From NCBI GenBank assembly GCA_902826455.1, contig CADEEV010000007.1, positions 55,141-119,140 of the forward strand: a DNA stretch of 64,000 bases, written 5' to 3'. The position numbers and the translations under genes were made by a program. This DNA comes from an uncultured Acidobacteriota bacterium. GTDB taxonomy: Bacteria > Acidobacteriota > Vicinamibacteria > Fen-336. Under the pieces are notes generated by a model. That model was not told where the DNA came from. It saw nothing but the letters and a program-made list of their open reading frames with translations, and searched no databases. Positions 38,245 to 47,778 of this stretch are shown here, piece by piece; the first letter of the stretch is position 1, and each line of letters opens with the position of its first letter.

Positions 38245-38298
38245 CCAGAAGTGGCTCATTGTACAAGGCAATGAGACACTCTTCGAAAAGAACCACTA
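38245..38298 (+). repeat. Dispersed stem-loop repeat, copy A
   Basis: GTGGCTCATTG (38251-38261), a 7-base loop and CAATGAGACAC (38269-38279) form an 11-bp arm pair with one mismatch. A second small hairpin, TCTT-CGAA-AAGA (38280-38291), follows. The reverse complement of 50861-50909 shows the same order: CTCATTG, seven bases, CAATGAGAC, then TCGAAAAGA. It lies between convergent ilvD and the esterase gene, the usual place for REP-type elements or bidirectional terminators; no strong U-tract follows. Confidence 0.65.
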
Positions 38299-38338
38299 GG
38301 CGGCGAGCCCAGGCCAGTAGCTCAGCGTCGTCCCTGCT

Positions 38339-39211
38339 CTAGTCGGAACCCAGCAGGAAGATCAAGGCCTGCTTCAAGCGGGCCCGCCACGCGTCGTAGC
38401 CGTGCGCCGCTCCCTTGACCTCGAGCACCTTGGAAACGGTCCCCTGCTGTCGCGAAAGGGCATTCCCCAAGCTGCGCGCATTCGTGACCATCTCGCGCTG
38501 CGTCTCTGGCGTTTCTCCTTCCGCCGTCCCGTAGCCCAGGTACACGCGGCGCGGCCACGCGGTCAGACTCTGCGCGTCCGCGAGAAGGCTTCCGAAATGA
38601 AGCGGCGGGCTCTCGAGCAGGAGCGCCTGGATGCGCCCGGGCCGCTGCTCGGCCGCATAGAGAGCGGCCACGGCCGCGTACGAATCCCCGGCGAGACAAA
38701 TCGGCGCGTCCGCGTTCACCCGGTAGCGCGAGGCGACGGCGGGCACGACCTCCTTGAACAGGAAGTCGGGGTGATCCTTGCCGCGCGGAGTCGGCCTCGG
38801 CTCCTCCGTCCAACTCGGATCCGGTTCCGGCAGGAACTCGCTGGCGCGATCGACCATGGGATCGGTCGACTCCCGGGTGGAGCCTCCGTTGTCGACGCCG
38901 ACGAACACGACGTCCGGGATCTTGTGCGCGGCCCAGAGGGCCGTCGCCGTCTTCACCAGCCCCCAGCCCGGGCCATCGAACGCCGCGCGCCCGTCGAGGA
39001 AGTAGCAGGCCGGATACGTCGTCCCGGCCGCGGCAGGCTCGTGGTACTTCGGAGGAAGCAGGACGCGCACGGTGCGTGTGTTGCGGAAGGTCGTGCTCGA
39101 GAGCGAGAACTCCTCGACCTTGGGCGCCGCGGACACGAGCGCCGGGAGGCCCAGGGCCAGAAGCGCAGCCACCAGCCGAAGGCGCCAGGCAGGTTCAACG
39201 TGGTGAATCAT
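38339..39211 (-). CDS. Exported alpha/beta-hydrolase, esterase-D / enterochelin-esterase-like
   Basis: 290 residues from ATG 39211, with a signal peptide (LRLVAALLALGLPALVSA). Fold markers are YPACYFLDGRAAF, PDVVFVGVDNGG, the nucleophile elbow CLAGDSYAAVAALYA (GxSxA) and a C-terminal His in VKGAAHGYDAW; the acid residue is uncertain. Family members hydrolyse acyl esters, siderophore esters or S-formylglutathione; export and the lack of siderophore genes leave the substrate open. The local base composition is less G+C-rich than in the ilvD gene, which may indicate recent acquisition. It is convergent with ilvD across the repeat element. Confidence 0.8.
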   Translation of the reverse strand: MIHHVEPAWRLRLVAALLALGLPALVSAAPKVEEFSLSSTTFRNTRTVRVLLPPKYHEPAAAGTTYPACYFLDGRAAFDGPGWGLVKTATALWAAHKIPDVVFVGVDNGGSTRESTDPMVDRASEFLPEPDPSWTEEPRPTPRGKDHPDFLFKEVVPAVASRYRVNADAPICLAGDSYAAVAALYAAEQRPGRIQALLLESPPLHFGSLLADAQSLTAWPRRVYLGYGTAEGETPETQREMVTNARSLGNALSRQQGTVSKVLEVKGAAHGYDAWRARLKQALIFLLGSD

Positions 39212-39339
39212 CGTCGTGCCGCGCCACTAGTTTACGGCCCGCTTCCCGAAGGCCGTGTCTCCGTTGGAGTCGACTCGACCTCGCTGAACGGCTCCTATAC
39301 TTGAGCCATGTCAGGCATGGGCGAGACGGCGAGTCAGGA

Positions 39340-40059
39340 TTGAAGCTCTCAGCACGTGGCCCTTCGATGCTGCTGTCAGCCGCGCTGGCGCTGTCGCCAG
39401 CCGTCGCCAGTACACAGACGCTGGAGCGGAACGACGCCGAAGACGTGAAGCCCTCCGACGACCTCCAACCTGAGAGAGGCGTCCTCTCGAGCTCCCGGGA
39501 CGACGAGTATTACCTCGCTCTCTATCGGCGGCTTCTTGCCAACGACCCCATCCGCCACTGCCAGATCGTGTTTCTGCCCTCGTTCCGGAACGAGAGCGCC
39601 GCGTACATCGTGCGCCCGTCGCCCGACGGGCACGAGGGAGCTCCGGAGGTGATATCCGTCGAGCTCGCGAAACAGTTGTACGGCGCCGCCGAAAGGGAGA
39701 AGAAGCGCTTCCTCGACGTCTCGATCGAGACTCGCAGGGCGCACGCCCCCATCGACCCGGACACCTTTGACCTGCTCCAACGCGTCTGGCGTCGGACCAT
39801 CATGCAGGCGCGCCCTCGCGAACGCCGCGGAGTCGCCGACGGAGCCCAGTACTCGTTCGCGACCCCGACGATGGATCTCGGCTGGATCTCGGCCCAGACG
39901 CACGAACCACGTGAGGGGACCTGGGCGCTTCAACTCGTCCGAATTGGCGAAGCCCTGCAGCGCTATCCAGCTCGACCCGAAGCGGAGCGTGCCGAAGGAC
40001 AGCAGCAACTGACCGCCCTGGCGGGAGCACTGCTCGAGCGCTTGCCACCCGAGAAGTAG
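39340..40059 (+). CDS. Exported protein of unknown function
   Basis: 239 residues if begun at TTG 39340 (signal LKLSARGPSMLLSAALALSP); ATG 39367 would give a shorter but still hydrophobic start. The mature part is soluble and mixed alpha/beta (DEYYLALYRRLLANDPIRHC, IVFLPSFRNESAAYIVRP, AERERKK-like helical stretch). I see no catalytic motif and do not recognise the family. It has a weak TATACT at 39296 but no matching -35. Base composition resembles the neighbouring esterase, so the two may have arrived together. Confidence reflects the reality of the gene, not its function. Confidence 0.6.
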   Translation: MKLSARGPSMLLSAALALSPAVASTQTLERNDAEDVKPSDDLQPERGVLSSSRDDEYYLALYRRLLANDPIRHCQIVFLPSFRNESAAYIVRPSPDGHEGAPEVISVELAKQLYGAAEREKKRFLDVSIETRRAHAPIDPDTFDLLQRVWRRTIMQARPRERRGVADGAQYSFATPTMDLGWISAQTHEPREGTWALQLVRIGEALQRYPARPEAERAEGQQQLTALAGALLERLPPEK

Positions 40060-40139
40060 AGAAATCGACCGCGCTCGCCCTTTTCCTGTCCAAATGGGCC
40101 CCCGTCCCGCGTCATCATGATGAGGACGGAGGAGACGCC

Positions 40140-40529
40140 ATGAAATACCTGCTGATGGACTATGTCGAGGAGAAGGGCTGGCCTGAGCTCTCGAAGGAAG
40201 ACCAGACCCGCTGGCTCGGCGCGTACAAGGCGTACATGCAGGCCATGGCCGACGCCGGCGTCCTCGAGGATTCCAAGGGCCTTCAACCCACGACCACCGC
40301 GACGACCCTGCGCATCCGGGACGGCAAGACCCAGGTGCAGGACGGTCCGTTCGCCGACACCAAGGAGCAGCTCGGCGGGTTCCACCTGATCGAGGTCGAC
40401 GACCTCGACGCGGCGCTCGCTTGGGCCGCTCGCTCCCCCACCGCACTTCACGGCACGGTCGAGGTGCGCCCCGTGGTCGAAGGTACCTTCTTGACGCGAG
40501 ACATCGCCGACTTCGTCAAGCCGGCCTGA
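40140..40529 (+). CDS. YCII-related (DGPF-domain) protein
   Basis: 129 residues from ATG 40140, with GGAGGAG upstream. The YCII fold is marked by KYLLMDYVEEKGWPELSKED, a central helix (YKAYMQAMADAGVLEDSKGL), the diagnostic VQDGPFADTKEQLGGF and ARSPTALHGTVEVRPV. DGPF proteins are encoded beside ECF42-group sigma factors, as here, and are thought to act in their stress response; the mechanism is unknown. It is the first gene of a three-gene run with a RibD-C protein and the sigma factor. Confidence 0.9.
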   Translation: MKYLLMDYVEEKGWPELSKEDQTRWLGAYKAYMQAMADAGVLEDSKGLQPTTTATTLRIRDGKTQVQDGPFADTKEQLGGFHLIEVDDLDAALAWAARSPTALHGTVEVRPVVEGTFLTRDIADFVKPA

Positions 40530-40544
40530 ACCCGAGAGGCACCC

Positions 40545-41102
40545 ATGCGCAAGCTGCACGTCTTCAATCAGGTCTCGCTCGACGGCTTCTTCACCGACGC
40601 CAAGAGCGACATGAGCTGGGCCCACAAGCGCGACGACGAGTGGAACGCGTTCGCGAGCAGCAACGCCGGCGGCAACGGCGCCCTGGTCTTCGGCCGCGTG
40701 ACGTACGAGATGATGGCCGCGTTCTGGCCGACGCCGCAGGCGGCGCAGCAGATGCCCGAGGTCGCAAAGGGCATGAACCAGATGCCGAAGTACGTGTTCT
40801 CGCGGAAGCTCGACAAGGCCACGTGGCAGAACACGACGCTCGTGAAGGGCGACCTGGTGAGCGAGATGAAGAAGCTGAAGGCGAGCGACGGCCCCGACCT
40901 CGTGATCCTGGGCAGCGGCAGCATCGTCTCGCAGCTCTCGCAGGCGCGGCTGATCGACGAGTACCAGCTCGCGCTGAACCCGATCGTGATCGGCAAGGGC
41001 CGCACGCTGTTCGAGACCGTGACCGACAGGCTCAGCCTGAAGCTGACGAAATCGAAGCAGTTCAAGAACGGCAACGTCGTGCTCTGGTACGAGCCCGCCT
41101 GA
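40545..41102 (+). CDS. Dihydrofolate-reductase-fold protein (RibD C-terminal family)
   Basis: 185 residues from ATG 40545, 15 bp after the DGPF gene. RibD-C/DHFR-like features: VFNQVSLDGFFTD, ALVFGRVTYEMMAAFWP, the nucleotide-binding LVILGSGSIVSQL and LALNPIVIGKGRTLF. Stand-alone proteins of this family are NADPH-dependent reductases of unknown substrate and are frequent companions of DGPF proteins. Its stop codon overlaps the likely CTG start of the sigma factor. Confidence 0.88.
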   Translation: MRKLHVFNQVSLDGFFTDAKSDMSWAHKRDDEWNAFASSNAGGNGALVFGRVTYEMMAAFWPTPQAAQQMPEVAKGMNQMPKYVFSRKLDKATWQNTTLVKGDLVSEMKKLKASDGPDLVILGSGSIVSQLSQARLIDEYQLALNPIVIGKGRTLFETVTDRLSLKLTKSKQFKNGNVVLWYEPA

Positions 41103-42328
41103 CCGACCAGGCTCGAGGGACGGCCGACGCGGTCGCGCGTCGCAGCTACGGCAAGCTCGTGGCGTTTCTCGTGGCGCGCACGCGCGACGTGGCCGCGGCC
41201 GAGGACGCGCTGTCCGAGGCCTTCGCCGCGGCGCTCGTCGACTGGCCGCGCAACGGCTGTCCCTCGAACCCGGAGGCCTGGCTCCTGGCCGTGGCCCGTC
41301 GCAAGGCGATCGACGTCGCGCGGCGACGGCAGACGGCGGACGCCGCGTCTTCACATCTTCAGCTCCTGGCCGAAGGACTCGCCCCCGAAGACGCCGTGAT
41401 CCCGGACCAGCGCCTGGCGCTGATGTTCGCGTGCGCGCATCCCGCGATCGAGGAGGGCATCCGCGCGCCGCTGATGCTGCAGACGGTGCTGGGCCTCGAC
41501 GCCAAGGCGATCGCGTCGGCGTTCCTCACGTCGCCCGCGGCCATGGGCAAGCGGCTGGTGCGCGCGAAGGAAAAGATCCGCCAGGCCGGCATCCCGCTGC
41601 GCGTGCCCGAGCGCGAGGAGCTGCCGGCGCGGCTCGACACCGTGCTCGACGCGATCTACGCCGCGTTCAGCGAGGGCTGGACCGATCCGCTCGGCACCGA
41701 TGCCGCGCGCCGTGAGCTCACGGAGGAAGCGCTGTTCCTGGCGCGGCTGGTCAACGAGCTGTTGCCGGACACGGCCGAGGTCATGGGCCTGCTGGCGCTG
41801 ATGCTGCACGCGGATGCGCGGAAGCGAGCCCGACGTTCGGCCGGCGGCGAGTTCGTGCCGTTCGCGGAGCAGGATCTTGGGCTGTGGGATTGGGAACGGA
41901 TCGCCGAGGCCGAGTCCTTGATCCAGCGAGCCGCGTCCCTTGGTTCTGTTGGCCGCTTCCAGCTGGAAGCCGCCCTTCAATCAGCTCACGTCTATCGGCG
42001 CAAGACGGGCACAGACAGCTGGGCCGACATCGTGCAGATCTACGACGCGCTGCTGAGGATCGCCCCCTCAGCCGTGATCGCGCTCAACCGTGCCCTGGCC
42101 GTGGCCGAAGTCGACGGCAGCGACGCCGCTCTCGCCATCCTCGATCGGCTGGCCACAGACGGGTCACTGGCTCAGTACCAGTCGTACTGGGCGACGCGTG
42201 CGGAGCTGCTGGCCCGAGTGCGCGCCATCGACGACGCGCGTGCGGCGTTTCAGAAAGCGATCGGCCTCGAGCGCGACCCGTCCGTCCGCCGGTTCCTGCA
42301 GCGCCGGCTAGCGAGCCTTGAGAGCTGA
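41099..42328 (+). CDS. ECF42-type RNA polymerase sigma factor with C-terminal helical-repeat extension
   Basis: 409 residues if started at CTG 41099 (CTGA overlap). Region 2 is VAFLVARTRDVAAAEDALSE, AAALVDWPRNGCPSNPEAWL and ARRKAIDVARRR; region 4 is MLQTVLGLDAKAIASAFLTS with MGKRLVRAKEKI. The large C-terminal part (about 190-409) with LLALMLHADARKRARRS, YDALLRIAPSAVIALNRALA and AFQKAIGLERDPSVRRFLQR is the TPR-like extension that defines ECF42 and often modulates activity in place of an anti-sigma factor. No ATG/GTG/TTG upstream preserves region 2, hence the CTG. The adjacent DGPF gene is the usual partner. It ends overlapping a small convergent gene by 21 bp. Confidence 0.88.
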   Translation: MTDQARGTADAVARRSYGKLVAFLVARTRDVAAAEDALSEAFAAALVDWPRNGCPSNPEAWLLAVARRKAIDVARRRQTADAASSHLQLLAEGLAPEDAVIPDQRLALMFACAHPAIEEGIRAPLMLQTVLGLDAKAIASAFLTSPAAMGKRLVRAKEKIRQAGIPLRVPEREELPARLDTVLDAIYAAFSEGWTDPLGTDAARRELTEEALFLARLVNELLPDTAEVMGLLALMLHADARKRARRSAGGEFVPFAEQDLGLWDWERIAEAESLIQRAASLGSVGRFQLEAALQSAHVYRRKTGTDSWADIVQIYDALLRIAPSAVIALNRALAVAEVDGSDAALAILDRLATDGSLAQYQSYWATRAELLARVRAIDDARAAFQKAIGLERDPSVRRFLQRRLASLES

Positions 42329-42664
42329 ATCGCTCACGGCGGTGCAGTCGGGCGCCGGCTGGAAGACGTTGACGACCTGCGGACCGTGGCCGCGATGCTC
42401 GTTCACGGCGCCCAGGTAGAACATGCCGACACCGAACGCAGCCGCATACAGAAGGAAGGCGGCGGATCGGCCCGCTCGCGATCCGGAAGCGCGACTGAAG
42501 CCGTAGGTGATCACCATCGCGAACACGAGCGCGCTCCCGACGAGCCAGAGAGGCGCGGACAAGCTCGGACCCAGGCTCGGCCATGCGGCGACGAGCAGGA
42601 GCGCGAGGGATCCCCACAACACTGCGAGCGCCAGCGCGGTCCTCGAACCAAATTCGGTGTCCAT
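42308..42664 (-). CDS. Small membrane protein, three TM helices
   Basis: 118 residues from ATG 42664, with AGGGG six bases upstream (GTG 42670 would add two residues). Three hydrophobic helices are visible: LALAVLWGSLALLLVAAWP, LWLVGSALVFAMVITYGF and AAFLLYAAAFGVGMFYLGA. The C-terminal tail is polar (NEHRGHGPQVV to SDSALKAR). No family recognised. It is convergent with the sigma gene and divergent from the ilv leader. Confidence 0.55.
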   Translation of the reverse strand: MDTEFGSRTALALAVLWGSLALLLVAAWPSLGPSLSAPLWLVGSALVFAMVITYGFSRASGSRAGRSAAFLLYAAAFGVGMFYLGAVNEHRGHGPQVVNVFQPAPDCTAVSDSALKAR

Positions 42665-42730
42665 GTGCACCCCTTGTCGACCTGCGAACTGCCGCGATTA
42701 TGGCCCCTCAGAAAACTTGGCCCCTCCCCC

Positions 42731-42759
42731 TTGACAGGCGACCGACCGATCGGTAGGCT
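42731..42759 (+). promoter_or_regulatory. Promoter of the ilv-leu operon
   Basis: TTGACA (42731-42736), 17-bp spacer, TAGGCT (42754-42759). The transcript would start near 42766, only about seven bases before the leader-peptide ATG at 42773, which has no obvious Shine-Dalgarno. The spacer contains CGACCGACCGATCGG, with a short GATC-centred palindrome CCGATCGG (42746-42753). Confidence 0.65.
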
Positions 42760-42772
42760 ACCCGGCAAGTCA

Positions 42773-42895
42773 ATGAAGTCCGCAAAGCTCAACCCGCCCG
42801 CCGGCCGCTCCGGGGCACACGTTTCCCCCGCTGGCCGACTGCGGTCCTCGCTCCTGCTGCTGGTACTGCTGCCCATTAGCCACGGGGCCCAGTGA
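42773..42895 (+). CDS. ilv-leu leader peptide (40 residues)
   Basis: The frame reads MKSAKLNPPAGRSG, then HVSPAGRLRSS, then a run at 42851-42877 coding LLLLVLLPI, then SHGAQ and TGA (42893-42895). Eight of nine codons in the run specify Leu, Val or Ile, the three end products of the operon that follows. The run is placed 7-33 bases before the 5' arm of the antiterminator (42884). A ribosome stalled there for lack of charged tRNA leaves the arm free; a ribosome that reaches the stop codon covers it. This is the classical arrangement of ivbL/ilvL leader peptides. Too short to be recognised by length-filtered gene callers. Confidence 0.85.
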   Translation: MKSAKLNPPAGRSGAHVSPAGRLRSSLLLLVLLPISHGAQ

Positions 42896-42930
42896 TCTAG
42901 GCGAAAGCCAGAGCGAGATCACGAGGCCCC
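42884..42930 (+). promoter_or_regulatory. Antiterminator stem of the ilv-leu attenuator
   Basis: GGGGCC (42884-42889) pairs with GGCCCC (42925-42930); a 2x2 internal loop (CA/GA) follows; GTGATCT (42892-42898) pairs with AGATCAC (42916-42922); inside sits GGC-GAAA-GCC (42900-42909). The outer stem uses bases 42926-42930 that the terminator hairpin needs, so the two structures exclude each other. The leader stop codon lies within the 5' arm of the inner stem. Confidence 0.75.
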
Positions 42931-42959
42931 CGAGGCGAAAGCCCGGGGGTTTCGTTTTT
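42926..42959 (+). terminator. Intrinsic terminator (attenuator) upstream of ilvB
   Basis: GCCCCCG (42926-42932), bulged A, GGC (42934-42936), GAAA tetraloop, GCC (42941-42943), then CGGGGGT (42944-42950): about ten pairs, followed by TTTCGTTTTT (42950-42959). AGGCGAAAGCC occurs twice (42899-42909 and 42933-42943), once in each alternative structure. The hairpin lies 33 bases before ilvB's start codon. Confidence 0.85.
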
Positions 42960-42992
42960 GAGGGGTGTCGTGAGACGGGAAAGGAGCCGACC

Positions 42993-44690
42993 GTGATCCT
43001 GACGGGCGCGCAGATACTCTGGGAATCCCTCATGAAAGAGGGCGTCGACCTCGTCTTCGGTTATCCGGGGGGCTGCATTCTCCCGGCGTACGACGCGATG
43101 CTCGACTACCCGGTACGGCACGTTCTCGTCCGCCACGAGCAGGGCGCGGCCCACATGGCCGACGGCTATGCCCGGGCGAGCGGCAAGGTCGGCGTCGCGG
43201 TGGCCACGTCCGGGCCCGGCGCCACCAACCTCACCACCGGCATCGCGAACGCGATGCTCGACTCCATCCCCACGGTCTTCATCACCGGCCAGGTGCCGTC
43301 GCATCTGCTCGGCAGCGACGCGTTCCAGGAGACCGACGTCACCGGCATCACGCTGCCGATCACGAAGCACAACTGCATCGTGAGGACGCCCGACGAGCTG
43401 GCGCGGGCCATGAAGGAAGCGTTCGCGATCGCCCGCGGGGGCCGGCCGGGGCCGGTGCTCGTGGACATCTGCAAGGATGCCCTCCAGAAGAAAGCCGAGT
43501 TCGTGTGGCCCGACAGCGTCTCGCTGCCGGGCCTTCGTGCTTTCGAGGCGCCTTCGCCGAAGGACCTCGAGCGCGCGGCCGACCTCATCGGCCAGGCCGA
43601 GCGGCCGCTGATCCTGGCCGGCCACGGCGTCATCAAGTCGGGCGCGATGCAGGCGCTGCAGCAGTTCGCCGAGCGCACCCACACGCCGGTGGCGCTCACG
43701 CTGCTCGGCCTCGGCGGCTTCCCCGCGTCGCATCCGCTGTCGCTCGGCATGATGGGCATGCACGGCGAGGCCTACGTGAACCAGGCCATCCAGCAGGCCG
43801 ACCTGCTGCTCGCCTTCGGCATGCGCTTCGACGACCGCGTGACCGGCAACCTCAAGACCTACGCGCCGCACGCGAAGAAGGTGCACGTCGAGATCGATCG
43901 CTCGGAGATCGGCAAGAACGTGGCCGTGGACGTCGGCATCGCGGCCGACCTGCGCACGACCATCGAGGCCCTCAACGCGATCGTTCCCGAGTACCGCCAC
44001 AACGCGTGGCTCAAGACGATCGGCGCCGGCCAGCAGGAGACGCGCGGCCGCGACATCATCCACCAGCCCGACAGCGGCAACCTGTACGCCGCCCACGTCA
44101 TCCACGACCTGTGGCAGGCGACCGAGGGCAACGCGATCGTCGTGACCGACGTGGGCCAGCACCAGATGTGGGAGGCGCAGTACTACCCCCACGAGCGCCC
44201 GCGGAGCCTCATCACCTCCGGCGGCCTCGGCACCATGGGCTTTGCACTTCCCGCGGCCATCGGCGCCAAGATGGCGCGGCCCGACGCCGAGGTCTGGGTG
44301 GTGGCCGGCGACGGCGGCTTCCAGATGACGCAGTGCGAGCTCGCGACGCTCCAGCAGGAGCAGCTCGACATCAAGATCGCCGTGGTCAACAACGGCTATC
44401 TCGGCATGGTCCGGCAGTGGCAGGAGTTCTTCTACGACAAGCGCTACGCCGCGACGCCGATGCTCTCCCCCGACTTCGTGAAGCTGGCCGAGGCCTACGG
44501 CATCGACGGCAAGCGCGTGACGAAGCGCGCCGAGGTCATCCCCACCGTGCAGGCCGCCCGCACGTCGGGCGCGGCGACGCTCATCGACTTCCGCGTCGTG
44601 AAGGAAGAGGCCGTCTATCCCATGGTCCCGGCCGGGGCGAATCTCGACGCGATGATCCGCCGGCCCGTGACCGAAGAGGTGCAGGCGTGA
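42993..44690 (+). CDS. ilvB: Acetolactate synthase, large (catalytic) subunit
   Basis: 565 residues from GTG 42993, with AAAGGAG upstream. ThDP-enzyme markers: FGYPGGCILPAYDAM, the activating Glu in RHEQGAAHMADGYAR, SGPGATNLTTGIANA, FQETDVTGITLPITKHN, and the cofactor-binding GDGGFQMTQCELATL to NNGYLGMVRQWQ. It condenses pyruvate with pyruvate or 2-oxobutyrate, the first common step to Val/Leu and Ile. It is the first structural gene after the attenuator and overlaps the regulatory subunit gene by GTGA. Confidence 0.96.
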   Translation: MILTGAQILWESLMKEGVDLVFGYPGGCILPAYDAMLDYPVRHVLVRHEQGAAHMADGYARASGKVGVAVATSGPGATNLTTGIANAMLDSIPTVFITGQVPSHLLGSDAFQETDVTGITLPITKHNCIVRTPDELARAMKEAFAIARGGRPGPVLVDICKDALQKKAEFVWPDSVSLPGLRAFEAPSPKDLERAADLIGQAERPLILAGHGVIKSGAMQALQQFAERTHTPVALTLLGLGGFPASHPLSLGMMGMHGEAYVNQAIQQADLLLAFGMRFDDRVTGNLKTYAPHAKKVHVEIDRSEIGKNVAVDVGIAADLRTTIEALNAIVPEYRHNAWLKTIGAGQQETRGRDIIHQPDSGNLYAAHVIHDLWQATEGNAIVVTDVGQHQMWEAQYYPHERPRSLITSGGLGTMGFALPAAIGAKMARPDAEVWVVAGDGGFQMTQCELATLQQEQLDIKIAVVNNGYLGMVRQWQEFFYDKRYAATPMLSPDFVKLAEAYGIDGKRVTKRAEVIPTVQAARTSGAATLIDFRVVKEEAVYPMVPAGANLDAMIRRPVTEEVQA

Positions 44691-45184
44691 AGCACACCCT
44701 GGTCGCCCGCGTCCAAGACGAGCCCGGCGTCCTCAACCGGGTCTCCAGCCTGTTCCGCCGGCGCTCGTTCAACATCGACAGCCTCACGGTCGGCGGCAGC
44801 GAGACGAAGGACTTCTCGCGCATGACGATCGTGGTGGACACGGCCCGCACCCCGGCGCGGCTCGTCGAGGAGAACCTGCGCAAGCTGATCCCGATCGCCG
44901 AGGTCCGCGACGTCACCGACATGCCCACGGTCGACCGCGACCTGGCCCTGATCCGCGTGCGCTGCGACGCCTCGGCTCGGGCTGAGGTGACGCAGCTCGC
45001 CGAGATCTTCCGCGGCAAGATCGTCGACGTCGCCGTCGACTCCGTGATCGTCGAGGTCACCGGGGACTCGGGCAAGGTGGACGGCCTCGTGGACCTGCTG
45101 AGGCCCCGCGGCATTCTCGAGATGGTGCGTACCGGCAAGGTCGCAATGGTTCGGGGCACGGCGTCGGTCGCCGCGGCTTCATAG
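44687..45184 (+). CDS. ilvN: Acetolactate synthase, small (regulatory) subunit
   Basis: 165 residues from GTG 44687. The N-terminal ACT domain (VARVQDEPGVLNRVSSLFRR, SFNIDSLTVGGSETKDFSR) binds the feedback inhibitor valine; the C-terminal ACT-like half (LALIRVRCDASARAEVTQLA, GIVDVAVDSV-like KIVDVAVDSVIVEVTG) completes the subunit. It has the normal length of IlvN/IlvH. Translational coupling to ilvB keeps subunit stoichiometry. Confidence 0.95.
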   Translation: MKHTLVARVQDEPGVLNRVSSLFRRRSFNIDSLTVGGSETKDFSRMTIVVDTARTPARLVEENLRKLIPIAEVRDVTDMPTVDRDLALIRVRCDASARAEVTQLAEIFRGKIVDVAVDSVIVEVTGDSGKVDGLVDLLRPRGILEMVRTGKVAMVRGTASVAAAS

Positions 45185-45211
45185 ATTCATAAGCGTTTCG
45201 AAGGAGAAGAG

Positions 45212-46275
<1,064 letters not shown>

Positions 46276-46279
<4 letters not shown>

Positions 46280-47778
46280 CGGCCCGCGTCGCGATCTTCG
46301 ACACGACGTTGCGGGACGGCGAGCAGTCGCCGGGCTGCAGCATGAACCCCGCCGAGAAGCTGCGCCTGGCGCGGCAGATCGAGAAGCTCGGCGTCGACGT
46401 GATCGAGGCCGGCTTCCCCATCGCGTCCCCCGCCGAGGCGGAGGCGGTGCGGGCGGTGGCCGAGGAAGTGCGTGGCGTGCGGATCGCGGCGCTGGCGCGG
46501 GCGAAGGAGCAGGACATCCTGTGCGCGGGCCGGGCCCTGAAGCCGGCCGCCCACGCCGTGATCCACACCTTCCTCGCGACCTCGGACCTTCACCTCAAGT
46601 ACAAGCTCAAGATCGGCCGCGACGAGGCGTTGAAGCAGGCCGTCGAGGGCGTGCGCCTCGCGCGGTCCCTGGCGCCCGAGGTCGAGTTCTCGGCCGAGGA
46701 CGCCTCGCGCACGGACTATGCGTACCTCCTCGAGGTGCTGCTGGCCGTCCACGAGGCCGGCGCCCGCGTCCTCAACGTGCCCGACACCGTCGGCTACTCG
46801 CTGCCGGCCGAGTACGGGGCCATGGTCGAGAAGCTCGTGCGCGACATCCCGACGGCCGTGATCTCCGTGCACTGCCACAACGACCTCGGGCTCGCCGTCG
46901 CGAACTCCGTGGCCGCCGTGATGGCCGGCGCGCGCCAGGTCGAGTGCACGGTCAACGGCATCGGCGAGCGCGCGGGCAACACGTCGCTCGAAGAGATCGT
47001 GATGGCGCTCAAGGTGCGGCGCGAGGCCCTCGGCGCCGAGACGAACGTGCGCACCGAGCTTCTCGCCCCGTCGTCGGCGGCGCTCTCCCAGGTCACGGGG
47101 GTCTGGCCGCAGCCGAACAAGGCGATCGTCGGCCGCAACGCCTTCGCCCACGAGGCCGGCATCCACCAGCACGGCATCCTCGCGAACCCGCTGACCTACG
47201 AGATCATGACGCCCGCGAGCGTCGGCGTCGGCGAGACGCTGCTGGTGCTCGGCAAGCACTCGGGCAAGCACGCCGTGCAGTCGCGCCTCAAGGCCCTCGG
47301 CGTCAACATCGCGAACGAGAAGCTCGACGAGGTCACGAAGCGCGTCAAGGAGCTCGCCGATCGCCAGAAGTTCGTGTACGACGACGATCTGCTCGCGTTC
47401 TGCGACCAGGAGGTCGAGCGCCGCGCCCATCTCGTGCGCTACCAGGTGATCTCGGGCATGGGCGTGATGCCCACGGCCACGGTCGAGGTGGAGCTCGACG
47501 ACCAGCGCCTCACGGCCTCGGCGATCGGCAACGGCCCGCTCGACGCCGCCTTGAAGGCCACCGACGCGGCCCTCGGCATCAGCCTCGAGTTGCTCGACCT
47601 TCACACCCGCGCGGTCGCCTCCGGCAAGGACGCCGTGGCCGAGGTGACCGTGCGCGTGCGCCACGGGGACCAGGAGACGGTCGGCATGGCCGCCAGCACC
47701 GACTCGATCGAGGCCTCGCTCAAGGCCTATCTCTCGGCGATCGGCGCGGCGCGCCGCGCCCAGGTGGTCGCCGCGTGA
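46276..47778 (+). CDS. leuA: 2-isopropylmalate synthase
   Basis: 500 residues from GTG 46276. Catalytic TIM barrel: [56 protein letters not shown] (metal HxH) and [23 protein letters not shown]. The C-terminal allosteric regulatory domain ([19 protein letters not shown] to the end) carries leucine feedback control. It condenses acetyl-CoA with 2-oxoisovalerate as the committed step to leucine. Being downstream of ilvC on the same transcript, it is under the same attenuator. The assignment over citramalate synthase is supported by the complete leuCDB set that follows. Confidence 0.94.

Noticed and set aside
42671..42992. T-box or metabolite riboswitch upstream of ilvB
   Set aside because: No T-box bulge sequence or specifier stem was found. 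A translated leader with Leu/Val/Ile codons and alternative hairpins explains the region fully.
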